Below are positions 1 to 10,966 of a stretch of 64,000 nt of DNA, in pieces. The notes beneath the pieces were generated by a model, which did not search any database, was not told the origin of the DNA, and saw nothing but the letters and a program-made list of their open reading frames with translations. The translations under genes and the position numbers were made by a program. Source of the DNA: Tritrichomonas musculus (lineage: Eukaryota > Parabasalia > Tritrichomonadida > Tritrichomonadidae); assembly GCA_039105265.1 (NCBI GenBank), contig JAPFFF010000021.1, positions 2,542,001-2,606,000 of the forward strand, in the 5' to 3' direction. The first letter of the stretch is position 1. Each line of letters begins with the position of its first letter.

Positions 1-354
1 ATGCTTCATAATTGAATAACGAAGGATATTAAATTCAGCTTCTGTAATTGGACTCTTCGTAAATCTTGGAATACAAATATTAATTAAATTTCCAAAATAA
101 ATTGGATCTGGTGGATTTGGAATACTTAATTCATGCGAAGTAAATTTGGGTACTTTGTGCCATCCAGAAAATTCATGAGGAAGCGTATATATTTTTGTTG
201 GAATCGATATATTTCTGATCGAATTACAGGAGAAAAAATTTATTTTTAACCAGGAGATATGGGACAAACATGCCATATATTGGTTTGAAAACATAGTAAA
301 AAAATATATGGCATAGAAAAATAAACAGATTCTTAAAGCTAAAAGATTTTCCAT
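1..354 (-). CDS. 5' part of a probable type II membrane protein (runs off the window)
   Basis: An open frame of 118 codons starts at an ATG at 354-352 and is still open at base 1, so only the N-terminus is present. Residues about 4-22 (LLALRICLFFYAIYFFTMF) form one hydrophobic segment close to the N-terminus, as in signal-anchored Golgi or ER proteins. The part after it is polar and proline-containing (for example PHEFSGWHKVPKFTSHELS). This layout fits a luminal enzyme such as a glycosyltransferase. That is an inference, because no catalytic motif lies inside the window. A GT61-like fragment lies about 6.6 kb away on the other strand, but the two pieces do not overlap in sequence, so I cannot show that they belong to one family. 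The start is chosen because it is the first ATG of the frame. Confidence 0.5.
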   Translation of the reverse strand, partial: MENLLALRICLFFYAIYFFTMFSNQYMACLSHISWLKINFFSCNSIRNISIPTKIYTLPHEFSGWHKVPKFTSHELSIPNPPDPIYFGNLINICIPRFTKSPITEAEFNILRYSIMKH

Positions 355-640
355 TAAATTCTTTTTTTTAGGTAAAATATTTGTTGATGACGATTAATAT
401 TTCAATAGTTAATTGAAAAAATTACCAAAATGACCATAATGTAAAATATAAAAGTCTAAATGAGTCATGATAATTTAATTTAATAAATTTAAAACAAATT
501 TAGGTAGACATTTTTGGCCCAAAAAAATCCAAAATTGTTCCGTAATTTGATTTTCATAATTAAATATCTTTCAACTGGTTCAACATGGCTTTCTTCGATT
601 AGGCGAATCAATTTTGAATTATTTGAATGGATTAAATAGA
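355..640. other. Intergenic, no gene seen
   Basis: AT-rich sequence upstream of the partial minus-strand gene. I see no open frame, RNA gene or repeat in it. Poly-T runs lie near 364 and 660. Confidence 0.5.
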
Positions 641-2100
641 GCCACATTTACTGTTGCATTTTTTTTTTTTATTATTATTTTAAGTTCTTTAATTAAATGT
701 CTTATTGCATTCATTTCCTCAGGTTTAGGATTCTCGTTGATTATTAACTTATAAATAATTTTGTCTGAGTTTTGTTTTATTTTGTTTTGAATATTTGAAA
801 TTAAATTAGCTGTTGAATGAAATGATTTTATTGGATATGTGATTTCAATACATTTTTGTTCATACTTATTAAAAATGTCTTTTAAAAACTGTGGTAAGAT
901 ATTTAATTAACCTAAATATTCAATTACGTCAGCATTTATATTGAATTGACTATTCATGTTGCTTACAACAAAATTCAAAGCAATTCTTGCCTGCTAAATT
1001 TGAACAATGGTTTAATTTTATCATTTAATGCTAAAATTTTGTAAAGGTTACTAAAACATGCAACTTTTTGAATAAATTCAATATCATCATTAATCATAAT
1101 TTGTTGATTTTCATTGATTTATTCTATCATATGAAGTTTTTATTCATCACTCAATCTATCAAATTCGTTAATTAAGATTTCAAGAAGAATTTTCTGATAT
1201 TTGGCGACTTTTCCATTTTCAATGTTTTTTTCATATTGTTTGTGAAATTTGGCCGAAATCATTTTCAATTGATTTCATTCTCTGATTCATTTGACAATTA
1301 AGTTTTTCAATTTCTTGCCTGTATTTTTTCTCTTCTTCGATTCTTGCTTTCTTTTCTTCGTCGCGAAGTTTCACAACGTCCAATCTTTGCTTTTTGAATT
1401 CATCTTTCATTTCATTGAAAAACTTAGCGAATTCTTCTTTTTGCTTAGTTAACTCGCTTGTTTATTTCAAAGAAAGGTTGTTTTGGCCAGAGTTGAATTA
1501 ATCATATTGAAATCGAAATCATTTGAATACTCGTTAAGTAAACGGTTCACAACACCAACATTTTCTTCTTGAAAATCAACATTATTGAATAAAATAGATG
1601 CGTCTTTCCCGTATCGATCGAGACACTTAAACAAAAAGATCGATTATTTCATTGTTATCAATTTTTTTGGCAGATTTTGATTTTTTGGTAATTTTGGAAA
1701 ATTCGATCAAGAGTAGAAATCGACAGTTGTAAAATTTGATCGTTTTTGATGAATTCACTAAAATTTGAAGAATTAATTTCTTCTTCTTTTTCGGCTGCTT
1801 GATTAAATAAAAGTGTTTGAATAACTAATTCTTCGGAATGATCTCCAATATATTTATCAGTGATCGCCTGTAATTCTGGATATTCAAATTATAACCATTG
1901 TCCGCTGCCTCTTAGATAATATATGATTGATCCAATTTTATCAAATGTGGAACTATGTCTCAACATACGATCATAATTATACATTCTTAAATTATAACCA
2001 TTGTCCGCTGCCTCTTTGTAGTAAATACGCGCCATACATGGGTGTTTTTCAACTCCTTTTCCATTTTCTAGCATTATTCCATAATTGAATTAAGCTGTAT
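640..2100 (-). pseudogene. Decayed Sel1 / BTB-like / coiled-coil protein gene
   Basis: Reading leftwards on the minus strand there are three recognisable parts. At 2074-1889 there is about one and a half Sel1 repeats (GIMLENGKGVEKHP, then YYKEAADNGYNL). At about 1885-1560 comes a trichomonad BTB-like region (YPELQAITDKYIGDHSEEL, ending LQLSISTLDRIF, then KCLDRYGKDASILFN) that matches the N-terminal architecture of the intact BspA-like protein at 21082-25464. At about 1470-1270 there is a K/E/R-rich coiled coil. Further pieces (LPQFLKDIFNKYEQKCIEI) continue to about 650. In-frame stops and frame changes occur throughout, so the gene is dead. The Sel1 part joined to the middle of a BTB-like region suggests that two genes were fused by deletion or recombination before decay. 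Confidence 0.6.
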
Positions 2101-2390
2101 TATCTTCTCTATATAAATTAAAGACATATTTTTTGTTTTTTTATCAATAATATTCAAAGAATTCTGGTATTTTTTTTTTTTTTTTTTCTTTTTCTGTATA
2201 TTAACATATTTATTAGTTGATTGAATTATTTAGACATTATTTATTTTATTTTTATTATAAATTATTCTATTTTATGAGATATTTATAAATTATATTGAAC
2301 AAATATCAACACAATTATTATTGAATGAACTCATAGAAATGTTGGAAAATGTACCTAAAAGTGTCGATTTTCCAGTCTACCATTAATTAA
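2101..2390. other. Upstream region of the Sel1-kinase gene
   Basis: AT-rich non-coding sequence with a long T run at about 2168-2187. The stretch just before the ATG reads ccattaattaaATG. This resembles the parabasalid Inr (TCAYTW) in all but its first base, so it may be the start site, but the match is imperfect. Confidence 0.35.
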
Positions 2391-5300
2391 ATGCAACGAT
2401 CTATCCATGCTTTTCAGGACTTATTGAAAAAGAAAAATATCAATACCAAAAATAAAAATTTTGAGGAAATTCTTTATAAATTCGATTTTTTTTATTATCC
2501 AGATATTATTCAAACAGAGAAAAAAGCAAAACAGTATAAAAACAATTCCAAAATCATCATCATTGATGAGTGTATCCAAAATAACGTTAAATATTTTGTT
2601 GCATGTTTTGATTATACATTAATTATTTTACCCAATGAAGACCAAAAAGGAAGTTCAATTTTATGTGATATTTTCACAAATTTTAACGATTGCGATAAAT
2701 ATTTTTTACAAGACAGCGATACTCAATCAACTGTCTTTTTTGAAGAAATTGATAACTTTTCAAAAGAATTTAGGATTGAAGAATGGAGAATTGTGAAGAA
2801 CTTCTGGAACATTGTTGTCAATTGTTTAAGCGGTTTTTTAATCAAAAAAGGCTATCAAAATTCGCGAAATAGATATAACAAACATTTAAATGACAAATTG
2901 GTTGAATATGAAGAGAAAAATGCAAATAATGTAAACATTAGTTACATTGATTTAAGAAATATTGGAGCAGGAAGCTGTGGAACAGTTAAATTAATTTATT
3001 TAATTTCTAAGGAAGAGGTTTTTGCAATGAAAATTCCACATGCCGATTCAAAGAATTTAATTGAGCGAGAAATAAATAATCTTTCGAACATTCGATATCC
3101 ATTCATTGTTCCATACATCGGTTTCATTAAATATAATGAAAATCAAAAATATCTTTTGCTTGGATATGTTGAAGGAAAAACTCTTAATAAATATGAATTA
3201 GAGAACTTAAATGATCAAGAAAAATACATCATTATTTTTGAACTTCTTCTCACAATAGAATATCTTCATTCACAAAAATACATCTATCGTGATTTTATAT
3301 TAAGCAATATCATGATCAATCAAAACAAAGATGTAATATTAATTGATTTTGATCGTGTAAGAAAAGTGGATGATAAAGAACAATCAAATAATTCTGATAA
3401 TACAGAGCAATCAAATAATTTTGATGATCAAGTAGTTGCACCTGAAGGAAACAAAACATATCGATCAGATGTTTATTCGTTAGGATACATTATACATTTC
3501 ATATTATATGGAAAAGCTCCAATAATAAATAATAATAAGGAAATTAATGAAAATTTCATTTTTAAATCATGCCTAAATAAAAATCCAGATCAAAGACCAA
3601 AATTAAATGAAGTAATGGATATTTTTTATGCCTTTTTTTTTTATAAAATTAAAGATTATAAAATAATATATTTGATTTCACTTTCTGCAAATCAAAATAA
3701 TCCAGAAGCGCAATATATTCTTGGCACGATTTATTTAGATGGAGAATATTTGACACGAGACATCAACAAAGCGATTCACTATTTATCACTTTCTGCAAAT
3801 CAAAATAGTCCAGAAGCACAATATATTCTAGGCATGATTTATTTAGATGGAGAATATATGACACGAGACATCAACAAAGCGATTCATTATTTATCACTTT
3901 CTGCAAATCAAAATAATCCAGAAGCGCAATATAACCTAGGCATGATTTATTTAGATGGACGATATATGACACGAGACATCAACAAAGCGATTCATTATTT
4001 ATCACTTTCTGCAAATCAAAATATGGCACGAGCACAATATATTCTAGGCATGATTTATTTAGATGGACGATATATGACACGAGACATCAACAAAGCGATT
4101 CATTATTTATCACTTTCTGCAAATCAAAATAATCCAGAAGCACAATATATTCTAGGCATGATTTATTATAATGGAAAATATATGACACGAGACATCAACA
4201 AAGCGATTCATTATTTATCACTTTCTGCAAATCAAAATAATCCAGAAGCGCAATATATTCTAGGCATGATTTATTATAATGGAAAATATATGACACGAGA
4301 CATCAACAAAGCGATTCATTATTTATCACTTTCTACAAATCAAAATAATCCAGAAGCACAATATAACCTAGGCATGATTTATTATAATGGAAAATATATG
4401 ACACGAGACATCAACAAAGCGATTCATTATTTATCACTTTCTACAAATCAAAATAATCCAGAAGCACAATATAACCTAGGCATGATTTATTATAATGGAA
4501 AATATATGACACGAGACATCAACAAAGCGATTCATTATTTATCACTTTCTACAAATCAAAATAATCCAGAAGCGCAATATATTCTAGGCATGATTTATTA
4601 TAATGGAAAATATATGACACGAGACATCAACAAAGCGATTCATTATTTATCACTTTCTGCAAATCAAAATAATCCAGAAGCGCAATATAACCTAGGCATG
4701 ATTTATTTAGATGGACGATATATGACACGAGACATCAACAAAGCGATTCATTATTTATCACTTTCTGCAAATCAAAATAATCCAGAAGCGCAATATAACC
4801 TAGGCATGATTTATTTAGATGGACGATATATGACACGAGACATCAACAAAGCGATTCATTATTTATCACTTTCTGCAAATCAAAATAATCCAGAAGCGCA
4901 ATATATTCTAGGCATGATTTATTATAATGGAAAATATATGACACGAGACATCAACAAAGCGATTCATTATTTATCACTTTCTACAAATCAAAATAATCCA
5001 GAAGCACAAAATGTTCTAGGCATGATTTATTATAATGGAAAATATATGACACGAGACATCAACAAAGCGATTTATTATTTATCACTTTCTGCAAATCAAA
5101 ATAATCCAGAAGCACAATATAACCTAGGCATGATTTATTATAATGGAAAATATATGACACGAGACATCAACAAAGCGATTTATTATTTATCACTTTCTGC
5201 AAATCAAAATAATCCAGAAGCACAATATATTCTAGGCATGATTTATTTAGATGGACGATATATGACACGAGACATCAACAAAGCGATTCATTATTTATCA

Positions 5301-6425
5301 CTTTCTGCAAATCAAAATAGTCCAGAAGCACAATATATTCTAGGCATGATTTATTTAGATGGAGAATATATGACACGAGACATCAACAAAGCGATTCATT
5401 ATTTATCACTTTCTGCAAATCAAAATATGGCACGAGCACAATATAACCTAGGCATGATTTATTATAATGGAGAATATATGACACGAGACATCAACAAAGC
5501 GATTTATTATTTATCACTTTCTGCAAATCAAAATAATCCAGAAGCACAAAATGTTCTAGGCATGATTTATTATAATGGAGAATATATGACACGAGACATC
5601 AACAAAGCGATTCATTATTTATCACTTTCTGCAAATCAAAATAATCCAGAAGCACAATATAACCTAGGCATGATTTATTATACAAGTTTTTCTAATAATC
5701 AATATATTAAAAAAGGGCGATATTATATTATGTTGGCATCAAAGAATAACAACCGCCAAGCAAATTTTGCACATGGATTTTTACTTCACGATGGTAAGTA
5801 TGTTAAAAAGGACATTCTAGAAGCCATTCATTATTACAAAGAAGCATCTTCATTCAACAATCAATATTCGAAAAACAATCTTGGTATTATTTATAAGCAC
5901 GGTTATGATAAATTTAAAGCAAAAATAGGTAATGCAATTGAATATTTTGAAGAAGCAATTCAACAGAAAAATGATTATTTATCAATGTACAACTTGGCTC
6001 ACATTTACATTTATAATTCAGCAATCAATCAAGATTTCAACAAATCAGTTGATTTATTAATAAAATCAATGAATAAATTCAAACATTCGTTTATTTTGTT
6101 ATGTTTATTATTAATCAAAGAATTTGATTTCAATATTGAAAAAATCAAGCAGGAACTTCAAAAAAGAAAAGATCCTGATCTAACAGAAAGCAAAGTGGAT
6201 ATAATAATCTTTGAAATAACTCTATGCAATCTATGCTTTAAAGAATTATATGAATCATATCGATACAAAGATTACTTATATAATATCAAATGCAAACCAA
6301 TACTATCATCCGAACTAGAGCACGTAAATGAAAAATCTGTTCCACCAAAATATCCAAACGCGAAAGATATTTCATCAGAATTTTACAAAGGTTTCGGTGA
6401 AGATTTATATAAGCCCGATTTATAG
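2391..6425 (+). CDS. Protein kinase-like protein with a long Sel1 repeat array
   Basis: The protein has 1344 residues. Residues 1-185 are an N-terminal region without a named domain. A kinase fold follows at about 187-415: glycine loop GAGSCGTV (192-199), ATP-site lysine K214 in AMKIP, catalytic loop YRDFILSN (299-306), DFD (319-321), APE (350-352), then SDVYSLG. From about 428 to 1100 there are 18 complete 36-residue Sel1 repeats and a 19th partial one; more diverged Sel1 units follow to about 1220. Sel1 repeats form helical solenoids that bind proteins, so the likely role is a scaffold joined to a kinase module in the cytoplasm. Two catalytic features are abnormal: the lysine of HRDxKxxN is isoleucine, and the DFG glycine is aspartate. 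Activity is therefore uncertain. There is no signal peptide or membrane segment. The first ATG of the frame is the start. Confidence 0.9.
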   Translation: MQRSIHAFQDLLKKKNINTKNKNFEEILYKFDFFYYPDIIQTEKKAKQYKNNSKIIIIDECIQNNVKYFVACFDYTLIILPNEDQKGSSILCDIFTNFNDCDKYFLQDSDTQSTVFFEEIDNFSKEFRIEEWRIVKNFWNIVVNCLSGFLIKKGYQNSRNRYNKHLNDKLVEYEEKNANNVNISYIDLRNIGAGSCGTVKLIYLISKEEVFAMKIPHADSKNLIEREINNLSNIRYPFIVPYIGFIKYNENQKYLLLGYVEGKTLNKYELENLNDQEKYIIIFELLLTIEYLHSQKYIYRDFILSNIMINQNKDVILIDFDRVRKVDDKEQSNNSDNTEQSNNFDDQVVAPEGNKTYRSDVYSLGYIIHFILYGKAPIINNNKEINENFIFKSCLNKNPDQRPKLNEVMDIFYAFFFYKIKDYKIIYLISLSANQNNPEAQYILGTIYLDGEYLTRDINKAIHYLSLSANQNSPEAQYILGMIYLDGEYMTRDINKAIHYLSLSANQNNPEAQYNLGMIYLDGRYMTRDINKAIHYLSLSANQNMARAQYILGMIYLDGRYMTRDINKAIHYLSLSANQNNPEAQYILGMIYYNGKYMTRDINKAIHYLSLSANQNNPEAQYILGMIYYNGKYMTRDINKAIHYLSLSTNQNNPEAQYNLGMIYYNGKYMTRDINKAIHYLSLSTNQNNPEAQYNLGMIYYNGKYMTRDINKAIHYLSLSTNQNNPEAQYILGMIYYNGKYMTRDINKAIHYLSLSANQNNPEAQYNLGMIYLDGRYMTRDINKAIHYLSLSANQNNPEAQYNLGMIYLDGRYMTRDINKAIHYLSLSANQNNPEAQYILGMIYYNGKYMTRDINKAIHYLSLSTNQNNPEAQNVLGMIYYNGKYMTRDINKAIYYLSLSANQNNPEAQYNLGMIYYNGKYMTRDINKAIYYLSLSANQNNPEAQYILGMIYLDGRYMTRDINKAIHYLSLSANQNSPEAQYILGMIYLDGEYMTRDINKAIHYLSLSANQNMARAQYNLGMIYYNGEYMTRDINKAIYYLSLSANQNNPEAQNVLGMIYYNGEYMTRDINKAIHYLSLSANQNNPEAQYNLGMIYYTSFSNNQYIKKGRYYIMLASKNNNRQANFAHGFLLHDGKYVKKDILEAIHYYKEASSFNNQYSKNNLGIIYKHGYDKFKAKIGNAIEYFEEAIQQKNDYLSMYNLAHIYIYNSAINQDFNKSVDLLIKSMNKFKHSFILLCLLLIKEFDFNIEKIKQELQKRKDPDLTESKVDIIIFEITLCNLCFKELYESYRYKDYLYNIKCKPILSSELEHVNEKSVPPKYPNAKDISSEFYKGFGEDLYKPDL
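3670..5690 (+). repeat. Tandem 108-bp coding repeat (Sel1 units), 18 full copies
   Basis: The 108-bp period is maintained in frame without a single indel. The shared core TRDINKAI(H/Y)YLSLS is nearly invariant. Variation sits at a few positions: NNPE, NSPE or NMAR; AQYI, AQYN or AQNV; LDGR, LDGE, YNGK or YNGE; SAN or STN. The variants are shuffled among copies. Copies 2 and 16 are identical in protein sequence (NSPE, LDGE), and each is followed within two units by an NMAR unit. This is the pattern of recent unequal crossing-over and gene conversion. Confidence 0.95.
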
Positions 6426-6946
6426 ATAACCTAGTATTTAATTTATTACTAAACCTATTTGCTGTATATTTATTGTAGTCTAATTTAACCAAACTGGTTT
6501 TCATTTTCCCGTACTATTCAAAAAATAGAATGAAATTCAATTCATTATTTTAAAATTTCTATGATATTGAATAGCATAGAAAAATAATTATAAAGTGAGA
6601 CCAACAAAAACTTTCACACCTAACTCAAAGCACAATCAAATTTTAAATTATAATTTAATATTTATATATAAATTAATATTAATAACCATCACATATCAAG
6701 ATTAATTGTATTACTTTTTTTTAATAAATACAGCGACCAATCCCCTTATTTAAACGGTCATTGTAAGCTGTCATAATTGCAGGGACAAATAGATCAGCGA
6801 CAAATGTCCTTACTTTAACGGTAATTGTTAAAAAAAAATCTTTGATAAAAACATGGAGTTTCAAGAAACTTTCAATCACATTCATCATCACGCTTCTTTA
6901 TCAAAAAGTAGGTTAGACAAACTGGAATTCTTTTCAATATCACTTT
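6426..6946. other. Intergenic with a 64-bp-spaced direct repeat
   Basis: No gene is visible. Two similar 32-bp stretches (6733-6764 and 6797-6828) both begin gcgac and run through an aacggt core to ttgt. Their starts are 64 bp apart. They may be remnants of a satellite or of a regulatory array. Confidence 0.45.
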
Positions 6947-6973
6947 TTGATTGACACTGACACTCTTTTGTAC

Positions 6974-7534
6974 ATGAAGGAGCTCATATTGAAAAAGTAC
7001 TATGATTCAATTGCTAAGTCAGAAAATAATCCTCAAATAAAATTGAACAAAGCAGAAATTGACTTGAATTTTGTTATGAATAAGTATGTCCCTTTTCGAT
7101 TTGCCTTTTTTAAACATAAAAGAAGAAAAATTGTGAATTATGATGAGTTGGTTCAATCAATTGAAAATAAATATAAAAAAGTGAAATTTGAAACGCCACC
7201 AATTAAAATTAAGGATCCTATGTTGGAGCAGGTCGTCTTCTTCCATGAAACAATCTTGGCAATTGGTGTCCATTCTGGCTCTTTTGCAAATATTTTCTGG
7301 ATGATGCCGAAAGGAATCATTATTGAGTTTTCATTCAAACATTGTTATTCAGCTGTCTATCGTTTGTCAGAAATTGTTGGCTTGCATTTTTATTCAATGA
7401 TGTTTCCAAGATCAAGAAAAGATAAAAATATTAATTTTGATATTCAATTTCAATGCACTTCACGCTTATCACATAAACTTTTCATTGTAATTCCCATTTT
7501 TTATATACAAATATTAATTAAAACTGCATATTAA
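6974..7534 (+). pseudogene. 5'-truncated glycosyltransferase (GT61-like) fragment
   Basis: The frame is open from 6917 after a stop at 6914-6916; the first ATG is at 6974, giving 186 residues. The recognisable part is the C-terminal signature VGVHSGSFANIFWMMPKG-type block (here AIGVHSGSFANIFWMMPKG) followed by IIIEF. It resembles the GVHGAGLxNxxFxxPGxxxxE region of family 61 (DUF563) glycosyltransferases. These usually have 350-500 residues, with an N-terminal signal anchor and a longer catalytic region. Here the N-terminal two thirds are missing, so I call it a gene fragment. It could be a short expressed gene. The family call rests on this one motif block. Confidence 0.5.
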
Positions 7535-7566
7535 TACTCTGATTTCAATAATTTGATTTAGATCAT

Positions 7567-8660
7567 TTAATTATTTGAAATATCTGGTTCATTTTCATCA
7601 ATTTTTGTTTCGAGCGAAGAATTTATAAATTCTTCAAAATTATTCGTATCAATATTTGATTCACACTTATCAATAAATTCAATATATTTCATATAATCAG
7701 ATTTGAGTACATTTTCTGTTATGAATCCAGTTTCTGTTTTTAGCAGATCAATGATCTGTGAAAATGAAGGTCTTTCATTTTCATTTTGTGACCAACAGCA
7801 TTCAATTAAATTTCTATAACAATCAGGCACCGATTCCTCAATAATTGGCCTGTTACCTTTATTAACGACTTCAGTATAAATTTCATTAATATTTTTAATT
7901 TCATTGAATGGAATTTTATTTGTTACAATTTCATAAACAACAAAGCCAAATGAATAAACATCTCCTCCTTTTGAGTATTCTTCTTTAAATACTTCTGGGG
8001 AGCAGTAAGCGGGTGTCCCTTTGAAACCTGAATCGCCAATTTCTTTTGCCATTTCAAAATCTTTAGATAAGCCGAAATCAGCAATTTTCGGATACAAATA
8101 ATTATCAAGTAATATGATATCTGGCTTGAGATCTCGATGAAGAATATTTTTTGAATGAAGATATTTCATGCCTGATGCAATTCCGAAAATATTGATCTAT
8201 TTTTTAGTGTCATCCCAATTGGATGACAACAACTGTTTCTTTCAAGTTCAATAATATCTTTTAATGAATCGTTAGAAATCAATTCAGTAACAATCACTGG
8301 TTTTGGTTTATTTTTGAAGTTATTCGAACTGAATCCAATAAATTTCATTATTGAAGGATGATTTAATATTGAAATGATGTTTATTTCTCTTTCAAGATCT
8401 TTAACAGTTGTATCTTTGCATATATCTAAGTTTTTTTTACTTATTTTAGCAGCATAAATATTTTGCTTTATTAATGACTTTATATACATTCCCAAAGCAT
8501 CCTTCACCAATTTTCTTTTGCTTCTCAAATTGATCAAGTTTAATTTGTGGAATGTTTATTTTAAGTTTTTTAATTATTTTCTTTTCATTGAGACTTTCGA
8601 AAATATTAACATTACACAACGACGTGAATTTCTTTTGAAGTATTTCTTCATATTCATCAT
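7567..8660 (-). pseudogene. TKL-type protein kinase pseudogene (relic C)
   Basis: Nearly a whole kinase domain can be read, but it is spread over several frames. The glycine loop IGEGCFGNVYKV is in one frame. AAKISKKNLDI through LKDIIELER is in a second. WDDTKK, a TAG stop, INIFGIASGMKYLHS and the C-lobe are in a third. Frame changes lie near the glycine loop and near 8220; the TAG lies near 8200. The catalytic loop reads HRDLKPDII, so the metal-binding asparagine is also lost. DFG is intact (ADFGLSK) and APE is SPE. The C-lobe ends with the family's YRNLIECCWSQNENERPSF and LKTETGFITENV. It is the last of a head-to-tail series of kinase relics on this strand. Confidence 0.8.
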
Positions 8661-9994
8661 TTAATCAAAGGGGGATTTTTGCCTCAATTTTTTTTGTTAA
8701 AAAAAATGAAGATATACAAATAAATATAAAATGTTTTAAAATACATTTATATAATATAAAATATATAATGGAACCTAAAATATATATAGAATAAAATATA
8801 TAATAATAATCTTTAATTTCATGATTTTTTATACAATTAAGTGTTTTTTGACATATAGAAATACATTCAGTAATCCATAATTAATATATTTATAAAAATA
8901 AGTATATTAATTTCAATGAGAATAAATAAAGAATACTCATCGTAGGAATAAAAAGATAATTCAATATATAATATTTCTGAGTAAGTTTATTCAAAAAAAA
9001 ATTTGAACTATTTCCAAATAACTTTTTGATATAAAATCTTTATGTTTTGAAAGCCAATAATTTTTATTTCAAAACTTTTTCAATTATTACTTTTTTATTT
9101 TCCAAAAAATTGAATATTTCCGAAACAACTTTTTGTATATATATATTAATTTTTTTAAAGAAATAATTATCAATTTTGGTTGAAAATGCAGAAGAATTAA
9201 TATTCCAGTTCAATGATTTCGTTTCACTCGAAAAAAACCTATTTTTATATAAACTTTAGTATTGAATTGTTATTTAAAATATGCATAATTCTTTTTCAAA
9301 ATCCACTTATTTCCGCATTTAAAAGATTCAATATCATCTTATACAACTCAATGGACAATAAATTTGCAAATTAAAAATCAAAAATTGGAAAAATTAATTA
9401 TAATTTATTTGAAATATAAAATTTTAATGTAAATGAATAAAAAATAATTGTTTTAAACGCATATTTAATTGAATTACTTATTCTTTTTTAACAAATATTT
9501 TTTGTTTATCAAAATAATGATTATTTAATAAACAAAAAATGCGTTATCTACTCATTAAATAACGTTTTTTTCTTAAAATGCAGATACTATTAATTTAATG
9601 CATATCTTATTTTAGGTTTAATATTTTATCAAAATAATTATTATATATAAATTGAGTATATATATAAGTATTATTATATGATATTTTTATAATTACTCTA
9701 TTTAATAAAAAGATATAAACATATTATTCGAATTCATTTGAGAATAAAAAATAAAAATTGAATAAAAAAAAAAGGATTTGTATCAAAAAGTTTAAATTTT
9801 TGAATGAAAAACATCTTTTTTATCATATCTTTTTTTTGCTACGATAAATTTTTTTTATTACTAATTAACATTTTATCAGAATTGAAAATTAAAATTATTT
9901 ATCATATTTAAAAATCACAAATCCAAATTTGATAAAAAGCTCAAATCGGTTCCCCTTTATTTAATCTTTGACTTGGTTCATATTGACAAAAAGA
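8661..9994. other. Long AT-rich intergenic region
   Basis: About 1.3 kb with no open frame over 60 codons and no RNA gene that I recognise. Short hairpins occur, for example attttttgtttat near 9500 against ataaacaaaaaat near 9535. It separates kinase relic C from relic B. Confidence 0.6.
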
Positions 9995-10966
9995 TTATTG
10001 TGATTCATCAATGTATTGAACATAATTTATAAAATCTTCTTCATTAACCGAATCTGTAATGAAATCTCGATTTGTTTTCAATTCTGTAACAATTTCATCA
10101 AATGAAGGTCTTTTATTAGGATCTTGTGACCAACATCTTTCTATAAGATTTCGATAACAATCTAAAATTGGTGTCGTGAGTTTAGGTCGTTTTCCACTCC
10201 CAACATAAGTCATATGTTTATATGCTTGTGTAAAGTGATATGGTCTCAAGTTAGTCATTATTTCATATGCAGTTATTGCAAACGAATAAACATCAGAAGC
10301 TTTGATAAAATGTGGATTATCAATGCCTGGGCTTATTAATTCTGGGGCCATGTAAAATAATGTTCCACATTGATCACTATTCTCTATTAAATCTTGTCCT
10401 TCATTTTGCTTTTGCTTTCGTTCTTTTTCATTTAAAAACTTTGACAAGCCAAAATCAATTAGTTTTGGAAATAAATAATCATCAAGTAGAACATTATTCA
10501 GCTTAACATCACGATAAACAATGTTAAGCGAATGCAAATATGCTAGTGCTGATGCAATTTCATAAAGATTTATAACTTTTTTGGTATCATCCCAATCTGA
10601 TGGTGTCTTTTCTTCTCTAATCAAATTTAAAGTGTCATACAATGATCTATTGCAACAAAGCTCAGTTACGATAATAGGACATGGCAAATTTGAAAAGTCA
10701 ACAGGTGAATATCCAATAAATTTGATAATTGATGGATGATGTAATTGTGCTAAAGCTGAAACTTCTCTTTTGAGATTTTTAAAGTTAAATATATGTAAGT
10801 CTTTAAACATTTTTGCCGCATATTTGATTCCTTCTTCGTTTTGAATTTCATAAACAGATGAAAAAGAGGCATTTCCAATTTTTTTTCTTTTTTAAAGTGA
10901 GATATATCAAAGTATTCAAGAAAAATGTGATTTGTCTCTGTTGTATGAATATCAAAAACACTCGCC
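9995..10966 (-). pseudogene. TKL-type protein kinase, damaged at the 5' end (relic B)
   Basis: An open frame from an internal ATG at 10810 covers most of the kinase domain: HPSIIKFIGYSP, YLHSLNIVYRDVKLNNVLL (catalytic loop with lysine kept), LIDFGLSKF, MAPEL, SDVYSFAITAYEIMT, CYRNLIERCWSQDPNKRPSF. Upstream, SFSSVYEIQNEEGIKYAAK continues the same frame. The preceding EYFDISHFKKEKK is in another frame, separated by one missing base in an A8 run near 10875. No ATG precedes it. The frame reaches directly back to the TAG that ends relic A. The catalytic residues are intact, so this is the least decayed kinase of the row. An assembly error in the A run would not supply the missing start. Confidence 0.75.

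Noticed and set aside
3670-5690. The 108-bp array as a CRISPR array
   Set aside because: The unit is coding, in frame and encodes Sel1 repeats. There are no unique spacers.
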